Below are positions 8,623 to 14,757 of a stretch of 64,000 nt of DNA, one piece after another. A program made the position numbers and the translations under genes. Position 1 is the first letter of the stretch. Each line of letters begins with the position of its first letter. This DNA comes from Pasteurella multocida subsp. multocida OH4807. Its GTDB lineage: Bacteria > Pseudomonadota > Gammaproteobacteria > Enterobacterales > Pasteurellaceae. The stretch lies in contig CP004391.1 in NCBI GenBank assembly GCA_000973525.1, forward strand, positions 868,001 through 932,000, read 5' to 3'. The notes under the pieces are model-generated. The model saw nothing but the letters and a program-made list of their open reading frames with translations. It had not been told where the DNA came from and ran no database searches.

Positions 8623-8647
8623 AGTATTCAAGTATTACTTGAATACT
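8623..8647. promoter_or_regulatory. 25-bp palindrome upstream of the C5 methyltransferase gene
   Basis: Arms AGTATTCAAGTA and TACTTGAATACT are perfect inverted repeats around a single T. There is no T-run after it on the minus strand, so it is not an ordinary terminator. It could be an operator or an mRNA hairpin controlling the methyltransferase. Confidence 0.6.
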
Positions 8648-8674
8648 GAATTTAACTGATTGAATTAAATTGAA

Positions 8675-8947
8675 TTAAATGGATTTATTTAATTTGTACC
8701 ATAGTGCACGATTTCGCCCGATCACTTTCTGCCCGGTTGGAGTTTCAAGCCACGTTGAGTTTTTTTTCTCTAACTTTTCGTTTTCTGCTTCTAAGCATTT
8801 CAAGCAATTCTTTAGCTGTTCAATTTCAAGTTTTAAATTATTCGTTTCTGTTTTCGACTGCTCGATGATAATTGCTTGCTGACTAGCAACGTATTGCCAG
8901 TGTTTGACTTTTTTTCTCAAAGAGAAAGGATTAAATCCAAGATTCAT
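8675..8947 (-). CDS. Small coiled-coil phage protein (90 aa)
   Basis: Residues about 20-68 form a clear heptad-like coiled coil (TETNNLKLEIEQLKNCLKCLEAENEKLEKKN), flanked by basic ends (SLRKKVKHW and GRNRALWYKL). The start overlaps the end of the HD hydrolase gene by 4 bp. Function unknown. Confidence 0.65.
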   Translation of the reverse strand: MNLGFNPFSLRKKVKHWQYVASQQAIIIEQSKTETNNLKLEIEQLKNCLKCLEAENEKLEKKNSTWLETPTGQKVIGRNRALWYKLNKSI

Positions 8948-9543
8948 AACATTACTCCTACAAAACGCATAACTTTGTTAAATGGCTGTGCTTTGAAAGC
9001 GTTATCCCATAGCTCACTGAACTTGACTTTTAATAATTCTTCAGCTTCTTTATGTGTGTAGTGTGGAACATTTAAGCAATTGATAGGTTCGATGTTTTCT
9101 AATTGTGGCCACTCGCTTTTATCTGAAAGCAACGCATTTTTTTCCATCAGCAGCGCGACAAGATCGACGTATTTAATCTGCTGAATCTCTTGTTCTGTAA
9201 GTGCTGGCAACATATAGCGAAGCTCTACAAGCTTCTCGAATTTAGCTTCGAGCGCGCAAAAATCAGGGCACACTTTCTTGAGCGGTGTCGGAATATCTTT
9301 TACATACGCTTCGTGAAAATCGTGCATCAATACGCGTAACTGCATATAAGCAGAGTAGTTAAGATATTCAGCAATTTCAGCGCAAAAGAGAGAATGACTT
9401 GCTACGCTATAAGGCTCGCTTGTTTGACCCATAAAGCGATTTTCTAAACTTAGGTGGTGGGCAATGTCTGTAATATTAATTTCGTTAAAATCGGGATTCT
9501 TATAGTCAATATACTTTCCCGAGTAAGTGTGAATCCACGCCAT
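8944..9543 (-). CDS. HD-domain phosphohydrolase (YfbR-like)
   Basis: The 199-residue protein has the HD signature: SVASHSLFCAEIA (metal His), then MHDFHEAYVKDIPTPLK with the paired His-Asp and Glu, and a distal Asp in KYVDLVALLMEKN. Phage and host members are 5'-deoxynucleotidases or related nucleotide hydrolases. Here it likely adjusts deoxynucleotide pools during infection. It overlaps the coiled-coil gene by 4 bp (ATGA-type junction). Confidence 0.82.
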   Translation of the reverse strand: MAWIHTYSGKYIDYKNPDFNEINITDIAHHLSLENRFMGQTSEPYSVASHSLFCAEIAEYLNYSAYMQLRVLMHDFHEAYVKDIPTPLKKVCPDFCALEAKFEKLVELRYMLPALTEQEIQQIKYVDLVALLMEKNALLSDKSEWPQLENIEPINCLNVPHYTHKEAEELLKVKFSELWDNAFKAQPFNKVMRFVGVML

Positions 9544-9560
9544 TTATTTTTATTTCCTTT

Positions 9561-9586
9561 AAATAAAAAGCCCGCAAATAGCGGGC
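9561..9586 (-). terminator. Strong intergenic hairpin terminator
   Basis: A perfect stem GCCCGC/GCGGGC with a 5-nt loop is followed on the minus strand by TTTTTATTT. It precedes the HD hydrolase gene in the leftward operon. Confidence 0.75.
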
Positions 9587-9597
9587 ATATAAGGTTA

Positions 9598-9701
9598 TTA
9601 AGAAAGAGATGCTTCAAAGAAATCTACTTTCTCAATGTTCTTTTGAAGATTTTTACATAAACTTGCGCAGTTGTTTTAATTCGAGTTGCTTTCTTAGCCA
9701 T
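9598..9701 (-). pseudogene. Tiny phage ORF (about 34 codons) with a one-base frameshift
   Basis: ATG 9701 follows CAGGAG and opens MAKKATRIKTTAQVYVK, then runs into TAG at 9624-9626 after 25 codons. Adding one A to the A5 run (9650-9654 on the complement) restores a frame that continues KNLQKNIEKVDFFEASLS and ends at TAA 9598-9600. This looks like a small basic protein broken by a homopolymer slip, or a base-calling error. Alternatively the 25-codon version is the real product. Function unknown. Confidence 0.5.
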
Positions 9702-9933
9702 TGTTTTTATCTCCTGTTGTAAAATCTGCTAATACATTGTTATTCTCATCGAAATAAATCATTTCCCACGTTGGGTGATATGAAACATTTTTACCGTTAT
9801 CCAATTTCACTTTTACTTTTCCATTCTTGAACCCCGTAATTTTTCCTGTATCTTGACCACACTTAATTAGTAACCCCTTTTCTAAGAATGGAAGTTCGTA
9901 AGTTTCCATAATATATTCTTGTTCCCAGTTCAT
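9694..9933 (-). CDS. Hypothetical phage protein (79 aa)
   Basis: A small, beta-rich protein with KOW/SH3-like sequence texture (LIKCGQDTGKITGFKNGKVKVKLDNGKNVSYHP). No family can be named with confidence. AGGAG lies 7 bases before the ATG. The 3' end overlaps the tiny ORF at 9701 by 8 bp. Confidence 0.6.
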   Translation of the reverse strand: MNWEQEYIMETYELPFLEKGLLIKCGQDTGKITGFKNGKVKVKLDNGKNVSYHPTWEMIYFDENNNVLADFTTGDKNNG

Positions 9934-9945
9934 AGTTTTTCTCCT

Positions 9946-9979
9946 GTTATAGTTAAGGTTGAGTTATAGTTAAGGTTGA
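9946..9979. repeat. Two tandem copies of a 17-bp unit
   Basis: GTTATAGTTAAGGTTGA occurs at 9946-9962 and again at 9963-9979. The repeat carries the stop of the gene to its right (minus strand) and the leader of the gene to its left. Probably a recent tandem duplication. Confidence 0.85.
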
Positions 9980-10167
9980 GTTCCATTTGGGTAATTTTCT
10001 ACCAACCATTCCACTATGTAGCGTTCTTGCTCTGGTGTGAGATTTGCTTGGAATTCGCCATGTTCTTGTTTCCACTCTGCATTTGCATGTTCTTTTTGGC
10101 ATTGCAAATTGCAGGTTTCAATACTTGTATTAAAAGCATCTTCAATGACTTTTTCAGGGTTGATCAA
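9970..10167 (-). CDS. Hypothetical phage protein (65 aa)
   Basis: A small polar protein with two Cys (ETCNLQCQKEHANAEW) and a C-terminal helix (TPEQERYIVEWLVENY). No family recognised. Its last codons lie in the 17-bp tandem repeat. It is in line with the other early genes. Confidence 0.5.
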   Translation of the reverse strand: MINPEKVIEDAFNTSIETCNLQCQKEHANAEWKQEHGEFQANLTPEQERYIVEWLVENYPNGTQP

Positions 10168-10209
10168 TTCATACCAGAGCGATACTCATTTTTTATTTCT
10201 CCAGTTTTT

Positions 10210-10238
10210 AGATAAAAGAAAAGCCACTTTTGTGGCTA
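10210..10238 (-). terminator. Intergenic terminator-like hairpin after ssb
   Basis: The stem AGCCAC/GTGGCT with a TTTT loop is followed on the minus strand by TTTTCTTTTAT. It follows ssb in the leftward operon. Confidence 0.65.
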
Positions 10239-10250
10239 TTATTATTTAAT

Positions 10251-10679
10251 TCAGAACGGAATATTGTCACACTTAAATGCCTCACCATACGGATCATGTT
10301 GCTGTTGTTCTGGTGGTGGATTGCTATTGCCAGTGCCTGCAGTCTGCTTGCTATCAAGTAAGACGATCTTATCAGCGAGAATTTCTGTGATGTATCGTTC
10401 TTGTCCGCTTTGATCTTGCCATTTTCGAGTTCGCAAACGACCTTCTACATACACTTTTGAGCCTTTTTTCAAAAACTGCGCGGCAATGTCTGCTTGTCGT
10501 TGATATAGCGTAATACGGTGCCACTCGACAACTTCGCGCTTTTCACCGCTTGCTTTATCAGCCCACACTTCACTTGTAGCCACGCTGATGTTGGTTACTG
10601 GATTGCCATTTGTCATTACTTTGTGATCGGGGTCTTGCCCTAAATTACCGACAATAATTACTTTATTAACTCCAGCCAT
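10251..10679 (-). CDS. ssb: Single-stranded DNA-binding protein
   Basis: A 142-residue SSB: N-terminal OB fold ([19 protein letters not shown]...[23 protein letters not shown]) to about residue 110, then a Gln/Pro-rich linker, then the tip CDNIPF. The tip resembles the DDDIPF end that docks replication and repair proteins, with one acidic residue replaced by Cys. It works with the recombination genes in the same operon. The start is 1 bp from the upstream gene's stop. Confidence 0.95.
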   Translation of the reverse strand: MAGVNKVIIVGNLGQDPDHKVMTNGNPVTNISVATSEVWADKASGEKREVVEWHRITLYQRQADIAAQFLKKGSKVYVEGRLRTRKWQDQSGQERYITEILADKIVLLDSKQTAGTGNSNPPPEQQQHDPYGEAFKCDNIPF

Positions 10680-10955
10680 TTATTCACCTCTTTGATTAAT
10701 TTTTTCTTGTGTTGCTAAAGCATATGATTGCGCATACTCAAATTCATCTTTTGTCATATTGCGTGGCGTATCACCGTATAACTCTGAATATTCTTTTGCT
10801 GCTTTTTCGATTTCTTCACTCGAAATCTCATCATTGATGTAAGAGATTGCACGATGTTGTTCGATTCTCTCAATTTCGTGTTTTACTTCACTAACGATAA
10901 AACCGAGAAATCCGCATAAGCAGATTGTGATAAAAAGTAAGATTTTCTTTTTCAT
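10680..10955 (-). CDS. Small exported or membrane-anchored protein (91 aa)
   Basis: MKKKILLFITICLCGFLGFIV is a signal peptide or signal anchor; the rest is charged and helical (SEEIEKAAKEYSELYGD). I placed the start at ATG 10955 because GGAG precedes it by 7 bases. The frame stays open upstream to 11105, but that stretch is low-complexity basic sequence lying over hairpins. Function unknown. Confidence 0.6.
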   Translation of the reverse strand: MKKKILLFITICLCGFLGFIVSEVKHEIERIEQHRAISYINDEISSEEIEKAAKEYSELYGDTPRNMTKDEFEYAQSYALATQEKINQRGE

Positions 10956-11003
10956 TTTCTTTCTCCAAAAAAAGCTCGCTTTCGAGGGCGGAGTGGTAAT
11001 TAA

Positions 11004-11050
11004 CAACTTATCAATAAAAAACACTCTTTGAGTGCGCTTTATTGATAGTT
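11004..11050 (-). terminator. Nested inverted repeat with terminator in the early leader
   Basis: An outer near-perfect inverted repeat (AACT-TATCAATAAA / TTTATTGATA-GTT) encloses the stem CACTC/GAGTG. On the minus strand the inner stem is followed by TTTTTTATTG, a terminator. A second small hairpin with seven T (about 10968-10986) follows immediately. Together they are good candidates for a regulated termination site between the leftward promoter and ssb. Confidence 0.6.
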
Positions 11051-11114
11051 GCTTGGCTTTTTTTACCTTGCCCAAGCTACAAGGCTTATGGTCACCACAA
11101 CACATAAGGAATTT

Positions 11115-11261
11115 TTATACTTGCGTTTGGGCTTCCTGATTCACTGCCAGTGCTGAAATTTCCGCAAGTATGCACATAACTTGATTCGGGCTTTGGATCC
11201 GTCTTGTTGAATGCGGTGGGTCTGTTACCACACTTTTACTAACACTCTCACCATCGGGCAA
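11115..11261 (-). other. Coding-looking stretch without a convincing start (48 codons)
   Basis: On the minus strand an open frame runs from TTG 11261 (or ATA further upstream; a TAG closes it beyond) to TAA 11115-11117. It reads as natural protein sequence (DGESVSKSVVTDPPHSTRR... VMCILAEISALAVNQEAQ). No ATG at the front and no ribosome site are visible. It may be a remnant, an alternative-start gene or the 3' part of a lost gene. The rest of the 310-base gap to 11416 holds the promoter of the opposed cassette. Confidence 0.35.
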
Positions 11262-11347
11262 GCTATGCGTTTTTATCCAGTTTGTCTAAAACTCAAAACA
11301 GGTTAATGATGAGTGCCTTTCTTTATGCTTGTAAGGCTCAAGCCCTC

Positions 11348-11376
11348 TTGTATGCGACTACATCGAGGAATATAAT
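11348..11376 (+). promoter_or_regulatory. Promoter of the SLATT-like cassette
   Basis: TTGTAT (11348-11353), a 17-bp spacer and a consensus TATAAT (11371-11376). The words GCGACTACA (11354 and 11384) and TCGAGGAA (11363 and 11404) are each repeated across the promoter and the leader, 30-41 bp apart, and could be regulator sites. Transcription opposes the early operon. Confidence 0.6.
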
Positions 11377-11416
11377 GTTTCTTGCGACTACAATTTAATC
11401 TAATCGAGGAAACATC

Positions 11417-11485
11417 ATGGAAAGAAAAAGAGATGGTAGGGGGCATGTGCCACCAAGACCTACACCTCCACCGAAACCAAGATAA
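11417..11485 (+). CDS. 22-residue Pro/Arg-rich peptide, first gene of the cassette
   Basis: ATG 11417 follows GAGGAAACATC, an excellent ribosome site. The peptide begins MERKRDGRGHV and ends PTPPPKPR, with TAA at 11483-11485. It lies 10 bp before the next gene. A second 22-residue peptide with the same PTPPPK tail follows that gene. The matched length, tail and position argue that both are real. Function unknown. Confidence 0.6.
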   Translation: MERKRDGRGHVPPRPTPPPKPR

Positions 11486-11495
11486 GGAATGAAAA

Positions 11496-11981
11496 ATGGA
11501 AGGTAAGAATCGAGATGATTTAGTTTTTGAGCTTTACTATAGCTATAACTTGGAAAGCCTGCATTATCACTTCAATACGCGGATTAATAATTTATTCATA
11601 ACTATTCAATTATTGTTATCGTCTGCGATTATTGGAGATTTAAGTCGATACGCACCAGATATTAACTTAAATATTTTTATAGGCTTAGTTCTATCAGTGT
11701 TAAGTATTATTTCATTCGTTTATCGTTTTGGTGAAAAAGCTGCAGTATCAAAAATCGCACTTTCACAATACTCATCATTACTACATCGCTATTCTAGGAT
11801 GGTAGATGACGAACTCAATAATGCGTTACTTGAAACTAATTCGATCGATAATAATATCACTGGAGCCTTTGCTGATATTGCCTATAAACGTTCATCTATT
11901 CAGATGAGTAGAGAGGAAAATATTAAGCTTGGATGTTATAAATCATTCGTTGCTTGGTTTTGTGGCGAAAGTTTTGAATAA
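11496..11981 (+). CDS. Two-TM protein resembling SLATT effector domains
   Basis: A 161-residue protein with an amphipathic N-terminal region (DLVFELYYSYNLESLHYHFNTRINN), two membrane segments (LFITIQLLLSSAIIGDL and IFIGLVLSVLSIISFVYRF) and a helical cytoplasmic tail. This is the layout of the SLATT superfamily, whose members are proposed membrane-disrupting effectors paired with nucleotide-sensing partners. Assignment is by layout, not by search. AAGGAATGAAAA precedes the ATG. No cyclase or SLOG gene is adjacent; instead two Pro-rich micropeptides flank it. Confidence 0.6.
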   Translation: MEGKNRDDLVFELYYSYNLESLHYHFNTRINNLFITIQLLLSSAIIGDLSRYAPDINLNIFIGLVLSVLSIISFVYRFGEKAAVSKIALSQYSSLLHRYSRMVDDELNNALLETNSIDNNITGAFADIAYKRSSIQMSREENIKLGCYKSFVAWFCGESFE

Positions 11982-11990
11982 GGATTAACT

Positions 11991-12059
11991 ATGTTAACAG
12001 CGGATCGTGATGATTACTCGTATCGTCCCAAGAATCCAACCCCACCACCTAAGAAGTGA
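11991..12059 (+). CDS. 22-residue peptide with PTPPPKK tail, third gene of the cassette
   Basis: ATG 11991 follows AAGGATTAACT. The peptide begins MLTADRDDYSYRPKN and ends PTPPPKK, with TGA at 12057-12059. Its acidic N-terminal half contrasts with the very basic first peptide, while the proline tail is shared. The gene starts 9 bp after the SLATT-like gene. Confidence 0.6.
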   Translation: MLTADRDDYSYRPKNPTPPPKK

Positions 12060-12146
12060 TTTTTAATAGCTACTCAATGAGTAGCTATTTTTTACCCATC
12101 ATTAACCTGTTTCAAATTTTTAAAGAGCGAGGTAGAACCTTTATTC

Positions 12147-12166
12147 AAGCCCTCCGCAAAGGGCTT
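12147..12166. terminator. Hairpin after the cassette
   Basis: Stem AAGCCCT/AGGGCTT with a 6-nt loop, followed on the plus strand by TTTGATAAAAATT. A weak terminator between the cassette and the convergent gene at 12179. Confidence 0.45.
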
Positions 12167-12178
12167 TGATAAAAATTC

Positions 12179-12409
12179 TTAGTGTTTTGTTAATCTTTTA
12201 AAAAGATTAACTGCTTTTTTAAAATCCATTTCTTTACTTTTTCGAATATCACATTTGCTATAACTTGAATCGTAGTTTCTTGTTTCAACTACACATTTCA
12301 AATTACTATTTGAAAACATTGATACTAATTTTCCATCTCCAAAATCGTATGTTTTTATATGCCTAAATTCTGGCTGATAATGAAATGATGCTTGATCTAT
12401 GTAGCTCAT
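12179..12409 (-). CDS. First gene of the leftward operon, small basic protein (76 aa)
   Basis: Starts at ATG 12409 after AAAGGAATAAAAAG. The product is rich in Lys and Arg toward its C-terminus (KCDIRKSKEMDFKKAVNLFKRLTKH). It is the first gene after the CI-controlled leftward promoter, which is the position of the N antiterminator in lambda. A basic protein there, followed by many terminators, makes an antiterminator role possible but unproven. No family recognised. Confidence 0.55.
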   Translation of the reverse strand: MSYIDQASFHYQPEFRHIKTYDFGDGKLVSMFSNSNLKCVVETRNYDSSYSKCDIRKSKEMDFKKAVNLFKRLTKH

Positions 12410-12460
12410 CTTTTTATTCCTTTCTTTTATTGAGATTGTGTATCTCGTTTTGATAATTGA

Positions 12461-12516
12461 ATATTACCGCAAGTAATTTGCACTGTAAACACCGCAAGTA
12501 ATATTATTTGCGGTAA
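12461..12516 (-). promoter_or_regulatory. Leftward early promoter PL with three CI/Cro operators (OL)
   Basis: On the minus strand TTTACA (12484-12489) and TAATAT (12461-12466) are 17 bp apart. Three 13-bp operators of form TTAC-N5-GTAA overlap it: TTACCGCAAGTAA at 12464, ACACCGCAAGTAA at 12489 and TTATTTGCGGTAA at 12504. The same motif occurs between cI and cro. Repressor binding would block this promoter in the lysogen. Confidence 0.8.
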
Positions 12517-12537
12517 TTTATATTTAATTGCTGAATT

Positions 12538-12553
12538 TGTGAGCTATGTCACA
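12538..12553. promoter_or_regulatory. Perfect CRP-binding site
   Basis: TGTGAGCTATGTCACA matches the full TGTGA-N6-TCACA consensus. It lies 100 bp before the secreted protein gene. Plausible -10 boxes are TACAAT (12568-12573) or TATCTT (12578-12583), placing the site at about -35 to -45. Confidence 0.75.
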
Positions 12554-12571
12554 GAGAATAGACTAGATACA

Positions 12572-12592
12572 ATCCACTATCTTTTAGTGGAT
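12572..12592. promoter_or_regulatory. 8-bp inverted repeat in the leader of the VasI-like gene
   Basis: ATCCACTA and TAGTGGAT are perfect inverted repeats separated by TCTTT. No T-run follows, so it is more likely an operator or 5' UTR hairpin than a terminator. Confidence 0.5.
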
Positions 12593-12645
12593 GATGATGT
12601 GGAATAAAATACGATTACTTGAATTTTGATATTAAGGATATCTAA

Positions 12646-13551
12646 ATGAGAAAAATGATATTAATAATGCTATTACCACTTTCTGTATTCGCAAATCAAG
12701 ACCCCAAAAAATGCGCAGATATTGAATCCGTTTCACATCGATTAGATTGTTATGATTCTATTTTTGGAAAAAAAGAAGTAAGAAAAGAATCAGCAAAAGA
12801 AGACAACAAAGAAACTAAGTGGGTTTACTCAGAAAGTAAATCAGAGATGAGTAATACTGAATATGTTCAAGTTAGTATTAATAGTGAAAATTCAGTAAAC
12901 TTCTCATTTCCTTATCAAGGTGAACAAAAAGCAAGGTTAAGATTGTGGAGAAGTAAGAAAGGCAATACTGATTATTTAACATTTAGTATTGAAAAAGGTC
13001 AAATTGTATGCAGAACTGGTTCAGGGTGTAGTTTATCTATAAAGATTGATGATGACGATGAGTTTTATATTAAAGGTGATGAACCGTCAGATAGTGATTC
13101 TACATACACAACAGTGAAACTAACTGGTGATGAGGCATTTAGAATAAGTAGAGCTAGTAAAATTCTAATACAACCAACTATATACAAGCAAGGCTATCCA
13201 ATTTTTAAATTTGATGTTAAAAATAATCCTTATCCTTGTTGTGCTAAGTATCCTTTTTTTAAAGTGCTTCTACCTAACATTGAAAATGGGGCCACACCAA
13301 ATTTAGAACTTGTTAAAGAAGAAATATCACAAAAAACATTTAAACAGTGTATGATATTTCTACCATATGTATTGGAAGACAAGAATTTAGCTTGGAATGG
13401 ATCTGGTGTTTATACTAAAAAAGAACATAAGGATTCAGTAGAATGGGTTAAGTACCAAGATGATTATGTTGAAAAATTTATTTGTAATAAAAAATCAAAA
13501 CAGCAAAAGAATATAATGTATAGATATACTGATCACATATTCCGATTTTAA
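12646..13551 (+). CDS. Secreted VasI-like protein, probable lysogenic-conversion gene
   Basis: A 301-residue protein with a signal peptide (MRKMILIMLLPLSVFA), then KKCADIESVSHRLDCYDSIFG, a paired-Cys motif typical of VasI and related periplasmic proteins, then a WVYSESKSEMSNTEYVQVSI segment like the VasI domain core. Two further Cys lie at VCRTGSGCSLS. The C-terminal third is not recognised. It stands alone on the plus strand, between OL and cI, behind a CRP site. This is the place of rex-type genes in lambdoids, so it may be expressed in the lysogen. The sequence is AT-rich compared with neighbours, suggesting separate acquisition. Confidence 0.65.
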   Translation: MRKMILIMLLPLSVFANQDPKKCADIESVSHRLDCYDSIFGKKEVRKESAKEDNKETKWVYSESKSEMSNTEYVQVSINSENSVNFSFPYQGEQKARLRLWRSKKGNTDYLTFSIEKGQIVCRTGSGCSLSIKIDDDDEFYIKGDEPSDSDSTYTTVKLTGDEAFRISRASKILIQPTIYKQGYPIFKFDVKNNPYPCCAKYPFFKVLLPNIENGATPNLELVKEEISQKTFKQCMIFLPYVLEDKNLAWNGSGVYTKKEHKDSVEWVKYQDDYVEKFICNKKSKQQKNIMYRYTDHIFRF

Positions 13552-13570
13552 TGTACATACTAAAATAACA

Positions 13571-13604
13571 AATCCCAACCACCATCAGCACTGTTGGGAT
13601 TTTT
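13571..13604. terminator. Bidirectional terminator between the VasI-like gene and cI
   Basis: AATCCCAAC and GTTGGGATT form a 9-bp perfect stem, followed by TTTTT on the plus strand. The two genes converge here. Confidence 0.75.
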
Positions 13605-13619
13605 AAAATATTAACCTAT

Positions 13620-14396
13620 TTACAAATCAATCATTTTTAAAGGCAATGCTTTAATAAACTTACCCATTATCTTACATCTTGATAGTTGCTCTTGAGTAAA
13701 ATCAAGTGGTAAATAGTCTTTATTGTCAGATAAAATCTTATATCCAGCATTTGGAACTTTTTGTAATCTTTTAATAAATAAAGCACCATCTTCATCTGTA
13801 AAAATATAAACACCCTCTCCAACATAATCTACACATGTTATATCAATGAATGCTACATCACCTTTATTTATTGTTGGAGTCATGCTGTCTGTTGGAACGT
13901 TAATCAATTTAATGCCATCAATAACCCTTCTACCTAATAGTTGAGATACTTGATCTTTATCAATGGATATTTCTCTTATCACTTCTGGGTAATCTTTATT
14001 AATAATCCCGCTATGAGAAGCTGCTGCATAAATATCTAATAAAGGTACTTTAACTGCTTTTTTATCAATCGCTTTAATAGCTTCTTCTAAGTCCATTTTT
14101 TCAGGATCTAAAGTATCTGCCATTTGTTTTATTTCTTCTGCCAATCTAGGGCTAAATTTATCAACTGTTATATTCAAGAGTTTTGCGAACTTACTTGCAC
14201 TATTTACATTTAATGCGTTTGTTCCATTCAAATAATGACTAACAGCACTCTGATTTACTCCAAGCTCTTCTGACACTTTAGCTTGTGTAAGTTTTAAGTC
14301 AGCTTTTCTTAACTCATAAATAGCATTCAAACGTAAGCATTCCTCCTTTTGCTCTGGAGTTAGCTCTCTTTTCTTGTTTTTTTGTTGTTCACTCAT
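13620..14396 (-). CDS. cI: CI-type repressor (HTH plus S24 peptidase domain)
   Basis: The N-terminal domain has a lambda-repressor-type HTH (LTQAKVSEELGVNQSAVSHYLNGTNALN). The C-terminal domain is LexA/S24-like, with catalytic Ser in PTDSMTPTINKGD and Lys in LFIKRLQ. I chose ATG 14396 because GGAGG precedes it; an open frame extends 24 codons further into the operators. The usual Ala-Gly cleavage dipeptide is not obvious: the expected region reads DIYAAASHSG. It should repress PL and PR. Confidence 0.92.
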   Translation of the reverse strand: MSEQQKNKKRELTPEQKEECLRLNAIYELRKADLKLTQAKVSEELGVNQSAVSHYLNGTNALNVNSASKFAKLLNITVDKFSPRLAEEIKQMADTLDPEKMDLEEAIKAIDKKAVKVPLLDIYAAASHSGIINKDYPEVIREISIDKDQVSQLLGRRVIDGIKLINVPTDSMTPTINKGDVAFIDITCVDYVGEGVYIFTDEDGALFIKRLQKVPNAGYKILSDNKDYLPLDFTQEQLSRCKIMGKFIKALPLKMIDL

Positions 14397-14449
14397 GTAA
14401 TCCTCCATAGTTGCCATTAAGAATATTCCCAACAGTATTAAATGTAAAA

Positions 14450-14486
14450 TTACCGCAAATATTGACATTAACTTTACTAGCGGTAA
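14450..14486. promoter_or_regulatory. OR region: CI/Cro operators between cI and cro
   Basis: TTACCGCAAATAT (14450-14462) and TTACTAGCGGTAA (14474-14486) repeat the 13-bp operator motif found at OL. They lie between the cI start (14396) and cro start (14524), where PRM and PR must be. Confidence 0.78.
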
Positions 14487-14523
14487 TAATTAATATTAAA
14501 AATAATACTTATAGTGAGGATTT

Positions 14524-14709
14524 ATGAAAAAAACCCCTCTTTCTGACTATGTAAAAGAACATGGTCAAGCAGTAGCAGCTAAAACTATTGGCGTCACTCA
14601 AGGTGCAATCAGTAAAGCATTAGATAAAGGCAGAAATATTTTTGTTATTTACGATGAAAAAGGAAACGTAAAAGCAGAAGAGGTACGCCAATTCCCTGCT
14701 AAAAACTAA
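14524..14709 (+). CDS. cro: Cro-type repressor (61 aa)
   Basis: A small Cro-like protein: LSDYVKEHGQAVAAKTIGVTQGAISKALDKGRNIFVI holds the helix-turn-helix with recognition helix QGAISKAL. It is divergent from cI across shared operators and begins after GTGAGG. By analogy it turns off cI and early transcription during lytic growth. Confidence 0.9.
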   Translation: MKKTPLSDYVKEHGQAVAAKTIGVTQGAISKALDKGRNIFVIYDEKGNVKAEEVRQFPAKN

Positions 14710-14757
14710 TTTAGCAACCTACAACAAAAAGAAAACCATAAAAAACGACAGGAAATT

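Noticed and set aside
10956..11105. A 50-codon N-terminal extension of the gene at 10680-10955
   Set aside because: Lies over terminator hairpins and lacks a ribosome site; the internal ATG has a good one and begins a signal sequence.
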